In this document: positions 1 to 7,090 of the stretch, piece by piece
How positions within the stretch are numbered: position 1 is the first letter of the stretch
Layout: each line of letters starts with the position of its first letter
Translations under genes and position numbers: made by a program
The notes under the pieces: model-generated
Told to the model about the DNA's origin: nothing
The model's database searches: none
What the model saw: only the letters and a program-made list of their open reading frames with translations
Assembly (NCBI RefSeq): GCF_003182275.1
Contig: NZ_QGTR01000001.1
Location: 534,130-598,129 of the forward strand
Length of the DNA: 64,000 nucleotides
Source: Hoeflea marina
Lineage (GTDB): Bacteria > Pseudomonadota > Alphaproteobacteria > Rhizobiales > Rhizobiaceae
Direction: 5' to 3'

Positions 1-164
1 TCCACTCAACGTGGTCACTGCCCGGTCAGCCGCCGCTGATCTCGATCTCGCTGGCGGCAACGTCTCTATCCACTCAACGTGGTCACTGTCCGGTCAGCGA
101 AACACCAGACACCGATGCGGAGCCCTCCCTGTCTCTATCCACTCAACGTGGTCACTGCCCGGTC
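1..164 (-). CRISPR. CRISPR array A (left part cut off by window edge)
   Basis: Three copies of a 37-nt repeat are visible: 1-30 (its first 7 nt lie outside the window), 62-98 and 131-164. Spacers lie at 31-61 (31 nt) and 99-130 (32 nt). On the + strand a full repeat begins GTCTCTATCC and ends CCCGGTCAGC. The third copy lacks its last three bases (AGC) exactly where the leader-like sequence begins. I assign the minus strand as the transcribed strand because the leader-like sequence lies on the right and because the reverse complement has a small hairpin followed by an 8-nt 3' end. The array may continue to the left of the window. Confidence 0.85.
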
Positions 165-223
165 CTACCCCTCCGCAACCGCCTGTCAAGATCGGGCTTT
201 TCGCCGCGGCTTCCAGCGTAGGG
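165..223 (-). repeat. Leader-like sequence, copy A
   Basis: This 59-nt stretch follows array A directly. Its first 32 bases are identical to the sequence that follows array C (1479-1537), and it is also clearly related to the one that follows array B (794-853). A conserved sequence that always sits on the same side of the array is what a leader (promoter and integration anchor) looks like. Beyond about 223 the similarity fades. Confidence 0.7.
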
Positions 224-451
224 GTCACCGCGTTGCTGTGGCGCGGAACGGATGCGGAACAACGATGCTCGGCATCGGCCGATAGCCTCGTCCGTTCAGT
301 AGGTTGGCGGAGATTCCAACATGGAATAGCCCTTTCGCCATGCCTGGGCCGCGTGCGCGGCGGTGCCGATGCCATCGCCCGCGGGCGATGAGGCGACGGA
401 TGCCGCGCGGGGTGCGGCATGACGGCAGTGAGAGCTGCCGCTCCGGGCTTC
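224..451. other. Non-coding interval between leader A and array B
   Basis: No convincing gene is seen here; the open frames are short and run through repeats. The interval holds the palindrome at 400-420. It also holds the string TTCCAACATGGA near 315, which recurs near 940 to the right of leader B, so the duplicated block may be longer than the 60-bp leader core. Confidence 0.5.
400..420. repeat. REP-like palindrome
   Basis: ATGCCGC at 400-406 and GCGGCAT at 414-420 form a perfect 7-bp stem with a 7-nt loop, followed by GACGGCAG. A close relative lies at 642-663. Small GC-rich palindromes followed by ATGACG are common dispersed elements in alphaproteobacteria. Their presence inside a CRISPR locus suggests insertion or decay of old array material. 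Confidence 0.5.
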
Positions 452-793
452 GAGTCAACATGGTCACTGCCCGGTCAGCCTGTATTACGGCGAAGGGGAG
501 ATTGCGGAAGTTCTCGTCTCTATCCACTCAACTTGGTCACTGCCCGGTCAGCCCGGAAACTTGCGCCCAATGGGTGCAATAGCAGTCTCTATCCACTCAA
601 CGTGGTCGCTGCCCGGCTAGCCTGAGCACCAAATCCGCTGGATGCCGGCTCGGGGGCCGGCATGACGAAGGAGCGGCTGCCGACCTTGGCATCGACTCAA
701 CTTGGTCACTGTCCGGCCAGCGGCCCGGTCCTGCTGCAGGTCACCACGCGCCAAGCCTCTCTATCCACTCAACGTGGTCACTGCCCGGCCAGC
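452..793 (-). CRISPR. CRISPR array B, degenerate
   Basis: Repeats are at 452-479 (truncated, leader-distal), 516-552, 585-621, about 691-721 (truncated and diverged) and 757-793. Spacers are at 480-515 (36 nt), 553-584 (32 nt) and 722-756 (35 nt). The interval 622-690 is about twice the usual spacer length and contains a REP-like palindrome. Several repeats carry changes (CTTGGTC for CGTGGTC, GGCTAGC and GGCCAGC for GGTCAGC). Decay is strongest away from the leader-like copy at 794, as expected for the old end of an array transcribed leftward. Confidence 0.85.
642..663. repeat. REP-like palindrome inside array B
   Basis: ATGCCGGC at 642-649 and GCCGGCAT at 656-663 form an 8-bp perfect stem with a 6-nt loop, followed by GACGAAGG. 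It lies between two repeats of array B in a gap too long for one normal spacer. The same layout occurs at 400-420. Confidence 0.55.
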
Positions 794-853
794 CTACCCC
801 TCCGCAACCGCCATTCAAGGTCGGAGGTTTTCGTCGCGTTTTCCAGCCTAGGG
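794..853 (-). repeat. Leader-like sequence, copy B
   Basis: This 60-nt stretch follows repeat 757-793 and begins CTACCCCTCCGCAACCGCC like copies A and C. It is the most diverged of the three copies (CATTCAAGG against CTGTCAAG). Confidence 0.7.
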
Positions 854-1117
854 CCTGCATCGGCCAGCCGCGGCGAAACAAAGGCGAAACCGCTTTGGCA
901 GCCGGGCTGGATTTTTTGTGTTTCAGTGCGTTGACTACTTCCAACATGGAGATGCGGTTTCCGCATGCCGCGACCGTAGCGCGCGAAGCCGGACGTCGGG
1001 CGCCCACCGGACTGCCGGACGCTGGTGACGGATCATGTGCCCGCCTCTGGGGGCCGTTTGCTCTAACCACCGTCTGCGACCTCGGGCTCTGCGCCCAAAG
1101 CGAACCGTCCCCCGACC
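854..1117. other. Non-coding interval between leader B and array C
   Basis: I see no gene. The stretch contains a short perfect hairpin, ATGCGG at 952-957 and CCGCAT at 961-966, near the shared string TTCCAACATGGA. The rest is GC-rich and unremarkable. Open frames through it continue into repeats and are not believable proteins. Confidence 0.5.
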
Positions 1118-1478
1118 TGCGGTCACTGCCGGCCCAGCCTTGGCGACAAGGTGAACGAGCTGAGCTGCGTCTCTATCCACTCAACGTGATTGCTGGCAGA
1201 CAGCGGTGCCTGTTCTTCGGCGCCGACAATGTGATGTCTCTATCCACTCAACGTGGTCACTGCCCTGTCAGCAGACCACGTTGGTCTTGCCGGAGAAGCT
1301 CGCGTCTCTATCCACTCAACGTGGTCACTGCGCGGTCAGCGGCGCGATCATCGGGACACTTGCCGACGAGGCGTCTCTATCCTCAACGTGGTCACTGCCC
1401 GGTCAGCCAATTGCATCTAATCACCCAGATGTTCCTCGAAGGTCTCTATCCACTCAACGTGGTCACTGCTCGGTCAGC
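1118..1478 (-). CRISPR. CRISPR array C, proximal to RT-cas1
   Basis: A repeat remnant lies at 1118-1138 and a half-degenerate repeat at 1169-1204. Full repeats follow at 1236-1272, 1304-1340, 1373-1407 (two bases missing) and 1442-1478. Spacers are 1205-1235, 1273-1303, 1341-1372 and 1408-1441 (31, 31, 32 and 34 nt). This is the best preserved of the three arrays and sits next to the adaptation genes. In minus-strand orientation each repeat contains CCAC, a GTTGA loop and GTGG, followed by ATAGAGAC, which fits Cas6 cleavage leaving an 8-nt 5' tag. Confidence 0.9.
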
Positions 1479-1664
1479 CTACCCCTCCGCAACCGCCTGT
1501 CAAGATCGGGGTTTTCTGCGCGCTTTCCAGCATAGAGTAAAAATACATCTGTACGGACAGACAGAAAGTGAACATATTGCAGATGCTGTGATCATATACT
1601 GTTGAATGAAAATATAAAAACACCGATTCCAGCGTAAAACCGCAATTTTCGGGCGGAGGGGTGC
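1479..1664 (-). promoter_or_regulatory. Leader C and RT-cas1 upstream region
   Basis: The core at 1479-1537 is the third copy of the leader-like sequence. From about 1538 to 1650 the DNA turns A/T-rich, the usual character of a CRISPR leader. It lies between array C (read leftward) and the RT-cas1 start codon (read rightward), so it should hold both promoters. I could not settle on -35/-10 boxes. A clear ribosome-binding site, GGAGG at 1655-1659, serves the ATG at 1665. Confidence 0.65.
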
Positions 1665-3710
1665 ATGGTTCGCAGGATCAACCCGGCGCCGGCGGCGCCG
1701 CATGACGGGAGCCTGCTGTTCCAGCGGCTGGCGTCCCCGGCCGGGCTTGCGGCGGGCTGGGAGGAGGTGCGCGAGAATGGCGGCGCCTCGGGCGGCGACC
1801 GGGTGACATGCGAGCATTTCGGCATCGGCTCGGACCAAAGGCTGGCCGAGCTCGGGTGCGACCTGCATGCGGGCAGCTACCGGCCGGGGCCGCTGCGTCG
1901 GGTCGACATCCCCAAGCCCGCGGGCGGCGTCCGCACCTTGATGATCCCCTGCGTGCGCGACCGGGTGGCGCAAAGCTCCGCCGCGCAGGTGCTGACGCCG
2001 CTGTTCGAGGCGGAATTCGAGGATGTGAGCTTCGGCTACCGGCCGGGGCGGTCGGTCAAGCAGGCGCTGCTGCGGGTGCAGACGCTGCGCGACGAGGGCT
2101 GGCGCTACACGCTGGACGCCGACATAGAGGCCTATTTCGACAATGTCTCCCATGACCTGCTGCTGGAGCGCCTCTACCGTTCCGTGTCGGAAAGCCCGCT
2201 GACGGAACTCATTTCGTTGTGGCTTGAGACCGGCGGCGAGTTCGGCAAGGGCCTTGCCCAGGGCTCGCCGCTGTCGCCGCTGCTGGCGAACCTGTTTCTC
2301 GACGATCTCGACGAGGCCCTGTTGAAGACGCCGCTGCGGATGGTGAGGTTCGCCGATGACTTCGTGGTGCTGGCCAGGCGCGCGGTGGACGCGGAGAAGG
2401 CGCTGGCCAAGGTCGCGGATCTGCTGGCCGGCTTCGGCCTGCGGCTCAACCCGCGCAAGACGGCGGTGCGCGGCTTCGACGACAGCGTCAGATATCTGGG
2501 CGCGGTCTTCGTGCGCAGCATGGTGATCCGTGACACGCCGGATCTCGCCGCATACGGTCCCGACAGACTGTTGCGCGAGATCGCCGAGCGGGACCGGAAG
2601 GAAGAAGAGGGGCAGAAGCGGCAGGAGGCGGGAGATGCGGCGCTGGCCGCCGCCGGCTACGATCGCGGTGTGCGGACGCTGTATCTGCAGACACCGGGCC
2701 GCGAACTGGGGTTGAAGAACCTGGCTTTTGCCGTGCGTGACCGGTCGCCCGGCGACGAGCCAACCGGAAAGCGTCGCGGTAGCGGCACGGAACGGCTGGT
2801 CGCGGCCATTCATCCCACTCGCATCGACCGGATCGAGGTGGGCCCGGATGCCGATGTCAGCACCGAGGCGATGCGCAACGCCCTGTCGTTCGGTGTCGAG
2901 ATGGCTTTCGTCAACGGGCACGGGGAAACCCTGGGGACACTGGCGGCTCCGCTGCCGCCGCGGGCAAGGCGACATCTGGCGCAGGCGCGGCATGTGCTCG
3001 ACCCGTCGCTCCGGCTCGAGCTGGCGCGCCTGTTCGTGACTGCACGGCTCAAGAACCAGCGGGCGCTGTTGCGGCGGCTCAACCAGCGCCGCGGGTTCGA
3101 CCAGGTCGATCAGATCTGCAGCCAATTCGCCCGGCCGCTCAGGGCTGTCGCCCATGCCCCGGACACCGCCAGCCTGATGGGCTTCGAGGGCGAGGCGACG
3201 GCGAAATTCTGGCGTGGCTGGGCGGCGCTGCTGATGCACGGCTGGACCCTGCCGGCGCGGAGGCGAAAACCCGCGCCGGACGCTGTCAATATCGCGCTCA
3301 ATATCGCGGCGCATCTGCTCGGCCGCGACACGCGCTGCGTGCTGCTGACGGCCGGTCTGCATCCGGGCTTCGGTGTGCTGCACGGCATCGACGACGGCCG
3401 CGACGCGCTGGTCTTCGATTTCATGGAGATCTTTCGCGCGGCGCTGGTCGAGAGCGTGGTGCTGGAGGCCTTCAACACCAGGGCGCTGCGCCCCGAGCAC
3501 TTCCAGAGCCACGAGGGCGGCGCGCGAATCCACAATTCGGGTTACGCGGCGCTGATCGGGGCCTATGAGGAGAGGGCGGCCCGGCTTGTGTCCTCGCCGC
3601 GCGGTGGCCGGCGGATGACCTGGCGCCGGCTGATGCTCGAGCAGGCGCAGGATTTTGCCGCCCATGTTGAATCGGGCCGGTCTTTCCTGCCCCATCTGAT
3701 GAATTACTGA
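1665..3710 (+). CDS. cas1: Reverse transcriptase-Cas1 fusion protein
   Basis: This 681-residue fusion joins a group II intron-like reverse transcriptase to the CRISPR integrase Cas1. In studied relatives such fusions let type III systems take up spacers from RNA as well as DNA. The RT half (about residues 60-290) shows RPGRSVKQALL, DADIEAYFDN, QGSPLSPLLANLFLDDLD and the catalytic FADD near residue 229. The Cas1 half (about 340-681) keeps the metal-binding triad as Glu in GFEGEA (near 509), His in LHPGFG (near 566) and Asp in LVFDFM (near 585). There is no Cas6 domain fused at the N-terminus, unlike some family members. Start at 1665 is supported by GGAGG six bases upstream. cas2 begins 7 bp downstream. 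Confidence 0.95.
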   Translation: MVRRINPAPAAPHDGSLLFQRLASPAGLAAGWEEVRENGGASGGDRVTCEHFGIGSDQRLAELGCDLHAGSYRPGPLRRVDIPKPAGGVRTLMIPCVRDRVAQSSAAQVLTPLFEAEFEDVSFGYRPGRSVKQALLRVQTLRDEGWRYTLDADIEAYFDNVSHDLLLERLYRSVSESPLTELISLWLETGGEFGKGLAQGSPLSPLLANLFLDDLDEALLKTPLRMVRFADDFVVLARRAVDAEKALAKVADLLAGFGLRLNPRKTAVRGFDDSVRYLGAVFVRSMVIRDTPDLAAYGPDRLLREIAERDRKEEEGQKRQEAGDAALAAAGYDRGVRTLYLQTPGRELGLKNLAFAVRDRSPGDEPTGKRRGSGTERLVAAIHPTRIDRIEVGPDADVSTEAMRNALSFGVEMAFVNGHGETLGTLAAPLPPRARRHLAQARHVLDPSLRLELARLFVTARLKNQRALLRRLNQRRGFDQVDQICSQFARPLRAVAHAPDTASLMGFEGEATAKFWRGWAALLMHGWTLPARRRKPAPDAVNIALNIAAHLLGRDTRCVLLTAGLHPGFGVLHGIDDGRDALVFDFMEIFRAALVESVVLEAFNTRALRPEHFQSHEGGARIHNSGYAALIGAYEERAARLVSSPRGGRRMTWRRLMLEQAQDFAAHVESGRSFLPHLMNY

Positions 3711-3717
3711 GGCGCCC

Positions 3718-4005
3718 ATGGCGGGGCACAGGCAGTTGATCGTCATCAGCTACGACATCAGCCGGGACAGCCTGAGAAACCGGGTCTCCGGCATGCTCGA
3801 AAAGCTCGGCGTCCGGGTGCAGTACTCGGTCTTCGAGCTGAGGCTGACGCAGGCCGCCGCCGATGCGCTGTTCTCGAGGCTTGACCTGCTGCGCGACCCC
3901 GGCGACAGTCTGCGCATGTATGTGCTGCCCGAGGATGGCCGCAAGAATTCGAAGAGCGCCGGCGGCGCTCCCATCTCTCCGGCCGAGGACTATTTTCTTC
4001 TATGA
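3718..4005 (+). CDS. cas2: CRISPR-associated endonuclease Cas2
   Basis: This 95-residue protein has normal Cas2 length. The N-terminal beta strand LIVISYDIS carries the conserved Asp13, followed by the typical helix DSLRNRVSGMLEKLG and the strand VQYSVFEL. Cas2 dimers bridge two Cas1 dimers to form the integrase that inserts spacers at the leader end. It starts 7 bp after RT-cas1, with the RT-cas1 stop codon contributing to the purine-rich TGAGG before the ATG. Its own stop overlaps the start of the next gene (ATGA), so all three genes should be co-translated. Confidence 0.95.
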   Translation: MAGHRQLIVISYDISRDSLRNRVSGMLEKLGVRVQYSVFELRLTQAAADALFSRLDLLRDPGDSLRMYVLPEDGRKNSKSAGGAPISPAEDYFLL

Positions 4006-4955
4006 GTGCTGTTGAGTCCGATATCGCCGGGCCGGACGGAACCGGCGGCGCCGCGCGACGGAGGCTTATGGCTCCGGCCGCAATCGTCGATCTGGACGGG
4101 CTGGCGGAGGCATGGTTCGAGACCGACATCATCTGGACGATTGCCGGCTCAAGCGCGGCGATCGGAGATCCCGGCTTTCCCGGACGCGTCCGGGGCGCCT
4201 TCGGCGCGGAACTGATGGATGGGGCATCTCCCGAGGCGCTGGCGGGCCAACCATGCCCCTGGGAGCCGCCCTGCGCGTTCGGCGTGATCTTCCAGAAGCA
4301 GGGGCGCATGGACCCCGGGCTGGAATTTCCGGGACCATGGGTGATCGAGGTCGATGCCGAGGGCGCCGATCTTCTGGTCACCTTGCGGCTTTTCGGATTT
4401 GCCACCGATTATGCAGGGGCCGCCGCCGAGGCGATGGGCAAGGCGCTGACGGCACGGCTCGACTATGCCGGATCGTCGGGCCAGTTCTTTCCAAGGCCGC
4501 ATGTGATCGCCCGCACCATCCTGGCCCGGCCGGGACTGGCGCTCTCGCCGCCATCCGCTCCGGTGCTCGATTTTCTCTCGCCCGTGCTGCTGACCTCGAT
4601 CGATGTTATCGAGCATCCGCGCAGCCTGCTGACCACGGCGGCGGCCCGGATTGCCGGCCTGGCGCGCTGGCACGATCTCGAGCTCAGCCTCGACCGCGCG
4701 GCGCTGGTCGATCTCAGCCACCGGCTCGACTTCTTCTGGCTCGACGCAGTCGGCCTGCGCTGGAAGAGGCGGTCGCGGAAGCAGAACCGGGAGATCCGCA
4801 TGGCGGGAACGATCGGCCGTCTCGCGATCGATGGTTCCGAGCCCGACCTGCATCTGGCCGGCCGCATCTTCGCCTTCGGCCAGCGCTGCCACATCGGCGC
4901 CGACGCCGCCTATGGCTGCGGCCGCTTCGATTTCCAACGCGAACACGGCACTTGA
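4002..4955 (+). CDS. cas6: Probable Cas6-family CRISPR RNA endoribonuclease
   Basis: A 317-residue protein overlaps cas2 by 4 bases. Cas6 cuts pre-crRNA within the repeat. Two features support the call. The N-terminal half contains GAFGAELMD and CPWEPPCAFGVIF, resembling the first ferredoxin-like unit of Cas6. The C-terminus, GRIFAFGQRCHIGADAAYGC then GRF, looks like the glycine-rich loop that closes the Cas6 fold. The repeat in the adjacent array has a small hairpin and an 8-nt tail suited to Cas6 cleavage. I could not assign a catalytic histidine with certainty. It could be another repeat-associated protein of the RAMP fold, but its place in a cas1-cas2 operon makes Cas6 the best reading. 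Confidence 0.7.
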   Translation: MSAVESDIAGPDGTGGAARRRLMAPAAIVDLDGLAEAWFETDIIWTIAGSSAAIGDPGFPGRVRGAFGAELMDGASPEALAGQPCPWEPPCAFGVIFQKQGRMDPGLEFPGPWVIEVDAEGADLLVTLRLFGFATDYAGAAAEAMGKALTARLDYAGSSGQFFPRPHVIARTILARPGLALSPPSAPVLDFLSPVLLTSIDVIEHPRSLLTTAAARIAGLARWHDLELSLDRAALVDLSHRLDFFWLDAVGLRWKRRSRKQNREIRMAGTIGRLAIDGSEPDLHLAGRIFAFGQRCHIGADAAYGCGRFDFQREHGT

Positions 4956-5052
4956 GCGTCCGTGCGGTGGTCGCCGAGCGTGGCGGCAGGCAAAGCCCTT
5001 GAATTCAAGTGTCGAGAGCGGCGACGCCAAGCCGAAACAGGTCGAGACGGAT

Positions 5053-6255
5053 CTAGAATTTTGCCGTCAGCCCGATGGTAATATCATCCACGCTTTGGCG
5101 GGTCTTTGGCAGGTTCCCGGTGCGATATTTTGCCGTTAGTGCCAGATGCCCCTTTTCATCCAGTCCCCAGTTTGCCCCAACTTCAAAATAGTGAAAATCG
5201 GGAATGTCGCCGCCCAGGTCGAACATTTGCCAATAGGTTGCATTGAAAAACAGTCTCTCCAGTGCTCCGCCAAGATACAGTTCGCCGGTAATGACCGGGC
5301 CGCCAAATGCAATATCCGGCTGGCTCTCCAGCACGGCCGACCCGCCGGTATCCGCGACATGCTGATACTCGATATGCGCGACCGGGCGCCAACGATAATA
5401 CAAAGGAAGGCCGCCGATCTGACGCGCCACGCCGATGCCAAGATCCAGACTGACGGGCTCATATTCCAGCGACCCGCCGATGACATGTGAATTCAGTTCA
5501 AAATCACTTGAGTCGAACAGATCAGCCCTGATGTAGTGGCTCCAGTACGGTCCGCCGAATTCAGCCTCGCCACCGGCTTTGAAAACGAGCGAATTGATGT
5601 CGCGGCTCGGATTGGAGCGGTTGACCTTCCTGTCGAACTCTATGCCCACATGTGCCGCCGCGCCGGTCAGAAAGTTGCCTGCGCCAGGGGGCTGTTCAGA
5701 GTTGAATCCGGACAGGCCGTTCAGATCCCAGTGCCCGTACACCATCAATGCGCCGGTACCGGACGCTGTGTAATTGTCGGTCAGTCTGTCATGGCTGAAT
5801 GTGAAGCTGGCGCCGGCGACCTTTGCAAGGTTTTCTGTCGGCGCCAGTATGACACTTGGCGCCTGATACGCGTTCCGCAGCAGAATGCCGCTCTTGGTAT
5901 TGAAGCGATCCTTGCTCGGGGGCTCCGGTTTCGCCGCTGCCTGTGGCTTGATACCCCTTCTTGAGCCCAGCTCATCCGCCGTATCAACAGACAGCGTGAC
6001 AAAATCAGCGGATTTTCGAACCCCTGCCTCCAAATCGGCGAGTTCGTTTCCATCGATCACTCCATTCAGATTGCGGTCGAACGTCCGATGAACCGATGAC
6101 GTCTGGTGCAGAATGCAGATGTCGATTTCTTTTCCGATCTCCACGGTTCCATTCGAGTTGATGTCGAACTTGGCGGAACACTTCAGTTCGGCCCGGGATT
6201 CGACAAGTCCACCAAGGAGCAATGCGGCGCAGGTGATTGAAAGGGCATTTTTCAT
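5053..6255 (-). CDS. Outer-membrane beta-barrel protein with N-terminal EF-hand
   Basis: A 400-residue protein opens with a signal peptide (MKNALSITCAALLLGGLVES, then RAE). The mature N-terminus has two calcium-loop-like sequences, DINSNGTVEIGKE and DRNLNGVIDGNEL, the second a good EF-hand loop. From about residue 130 on, alternating aromatic and hydrophobic strands run to a C-terminal TIGLTAKF that ends in Phe, the usual signature of an outer-membrane barrel. The substrate and role are unknown. It runs leftward, converging on cas6 and following the small gene at 6269-6550 by 13 bp, so those two are probably one transcript. Confidence 0.65.
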   Translation of the reverse strand: MKNALSITCAALLLGGLVESRAELKCSAKFDINSNGTVEIGKEIDICILHQTSSVHRTFDRNLNGVIDGNELADLEAGVRKSADFVTLSVDTADELGSRRGIKPQAAAKPEPPSKDRFNTKSGILLRNAYQAPSVILAPTENLAKVAGASFTFSHDRLTDNYTASGTGALMVYGHWDLNGLSGFNSEQPPGAGNFLTGAAAHVGIEFDRKVNRSNPSRDINSLVFKAGGEAEFGGPYWSHYIRADLFDSSDFELNSHVIGGSLEYEPVSLDLGIGVARQIGGLPLYYRWRPVAHIEYQHVADTGGSAVLESQPDIAFGGPVITGELYLGGALERLFFNATYWQMFDLGGDIPDFHYFEVGANWGLDEKGHLALTAKYRTGNLPKTRQSVDDITIGLTAKF

Positions 6256-6268
6256 CGCAACTGATCTT

Positions 6269-6550
6269 TCATTTGGTCCGTGATGCTATCAACACGTACA
6301 GATCCTTCACCTTGGTGGCGCCTTGGGTATCGGAGGGAACCAGCGGAGGAGACAATGGGTGACCGAGCCCGGCGAAATGAGGGTTTATTCGGTGCGACAG
6401 TTGTCGAAGACCGGGATCAGTGAAACCCAATCCGTCCGGGGGGCGGTCTCTCAAAGACATTTCGGCGGTGATGTCCGGTCGTGGCCTGTTCGTGATCTGG
6501 GAAAGCAAATCCTTCAGAATCGCGTATACAGTGTTGGAATGTAAGGCCAT
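6269..6550 (-). CDS. Small acyl-carrier-protein-like protein
   Basis: A 93-residue protein whose layout recalls an acyl carrier protein: helix VYAILKDLLSQI, loop ITAEMSLRD, then LGFTDPGLRQLSHRINPHF, and a final helix TKVKDLYVLIAS. The serine that carries phosphopantetheine (usually Asp-Ser-Leu) is not evident, so it may be a degenerate or regulatory member, or merely similar in pattern. AGAGG lies a few bases upstream of the ATG, which supports translation. It is probably co-transcribed with the EF-hand barrel protein. The family call is inference. Confidence 0.45.
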   Translation of the reverse strand: MALHSNTVYAILKDLLSQITNRPRPDITAEMSLRDRPPDGLGFTDPGLRQLSHRINPHFAGLGHPLSPPLVPSDTQGATKVKDLYVLIASRTK

Positions 6551-7090
6551 CGTTGCCTCTATGATTGCGTTAAATATTACTAATCTAATGCGGATGACAA
6601 ATTTATGTCAAGTATAAATCAGTTTTCGCATAGATTATCTCAAATTGATATAATTTGGATTTGCGAAATTAGAGGTAAATGCATTGAATGTATTCACATT
6701 TCGCGTTCTGGCTCATTGCTGTCAGATGTGATGGCTGGAGCGCCGATTATACCGATATATAAAGAGAGATTAGAATAATTGGAGAGGCCTGTTTGTGGAG
6801 CGCCACGTCATTGGATGAATGCGTCCGATGTTTCTCGAAGCTGATACGAGCTCGATGTTTTCATGCTTCGTCGGATGTATGCTTTGGTGTGGCTGGCGGC
6901 AAACTGGCTGTGGCCGGGATCTCGCCTGACTGTGAATCCTGTTGGCTCGACAACGTGCAATCCATCTTCAAAAACCTGTTGCTCCCGGCGACTGTGTGAT
7001 TGAAAACCCGTCGGGCGTATCCAGCGTCTGGACCAGTTTGAAATGGGATGCCATGTCAGTGCGAAGTCGATTGAACCTGCGGCGGGCCGA
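6551..7090. other. A/T-rich intergenic region upstream of the BREX operon
   Basis: Six hundred bases separate the leftward small gene from brxA. The part 6551-6790 is strikingly A/T-rich for this genome and probably contains divergent promoters. I could not fix -35/-10 elements. Open frames at 6793-6999 (+) and on the minus strand over the same bases lack ribosome-binding sites or recognisable content. No regulator gene (such as BrxR) is present. Confidence 0.5.

Noticed and set aside
11-1605. Several open frames of 60-240 codons within the CRISPR region
   Set aside because: They read through repeats, giving the recurring peptide STQRGHCPVS or SIHSTWSLPGQ in different frames; these are translations of the repeat.
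1665-2600. RT as part of a group II intron, retron or diversity-generating element
   Set aside because: The RT is fused in frame to Cas1 and followed by cas2 and CRISPR arrays; no intron RNA structure, msr/msd RNA or variable repeat was seen.
1500-3746. 748-codon open frame on the minus strand across RT-cas1
   Set aside because: It is the shadow of a GC-rich gene. The + strand frame carries intact RT and Cas1 motifs, whereas the minus-strand protein is Arg/Gln/His-rich without any motif.
6793-6999. 68-codon frame upstream of brxA
   Set aside because: No ribosome-binding site, no recognisable features, and an equally open frame lies on the other strand.
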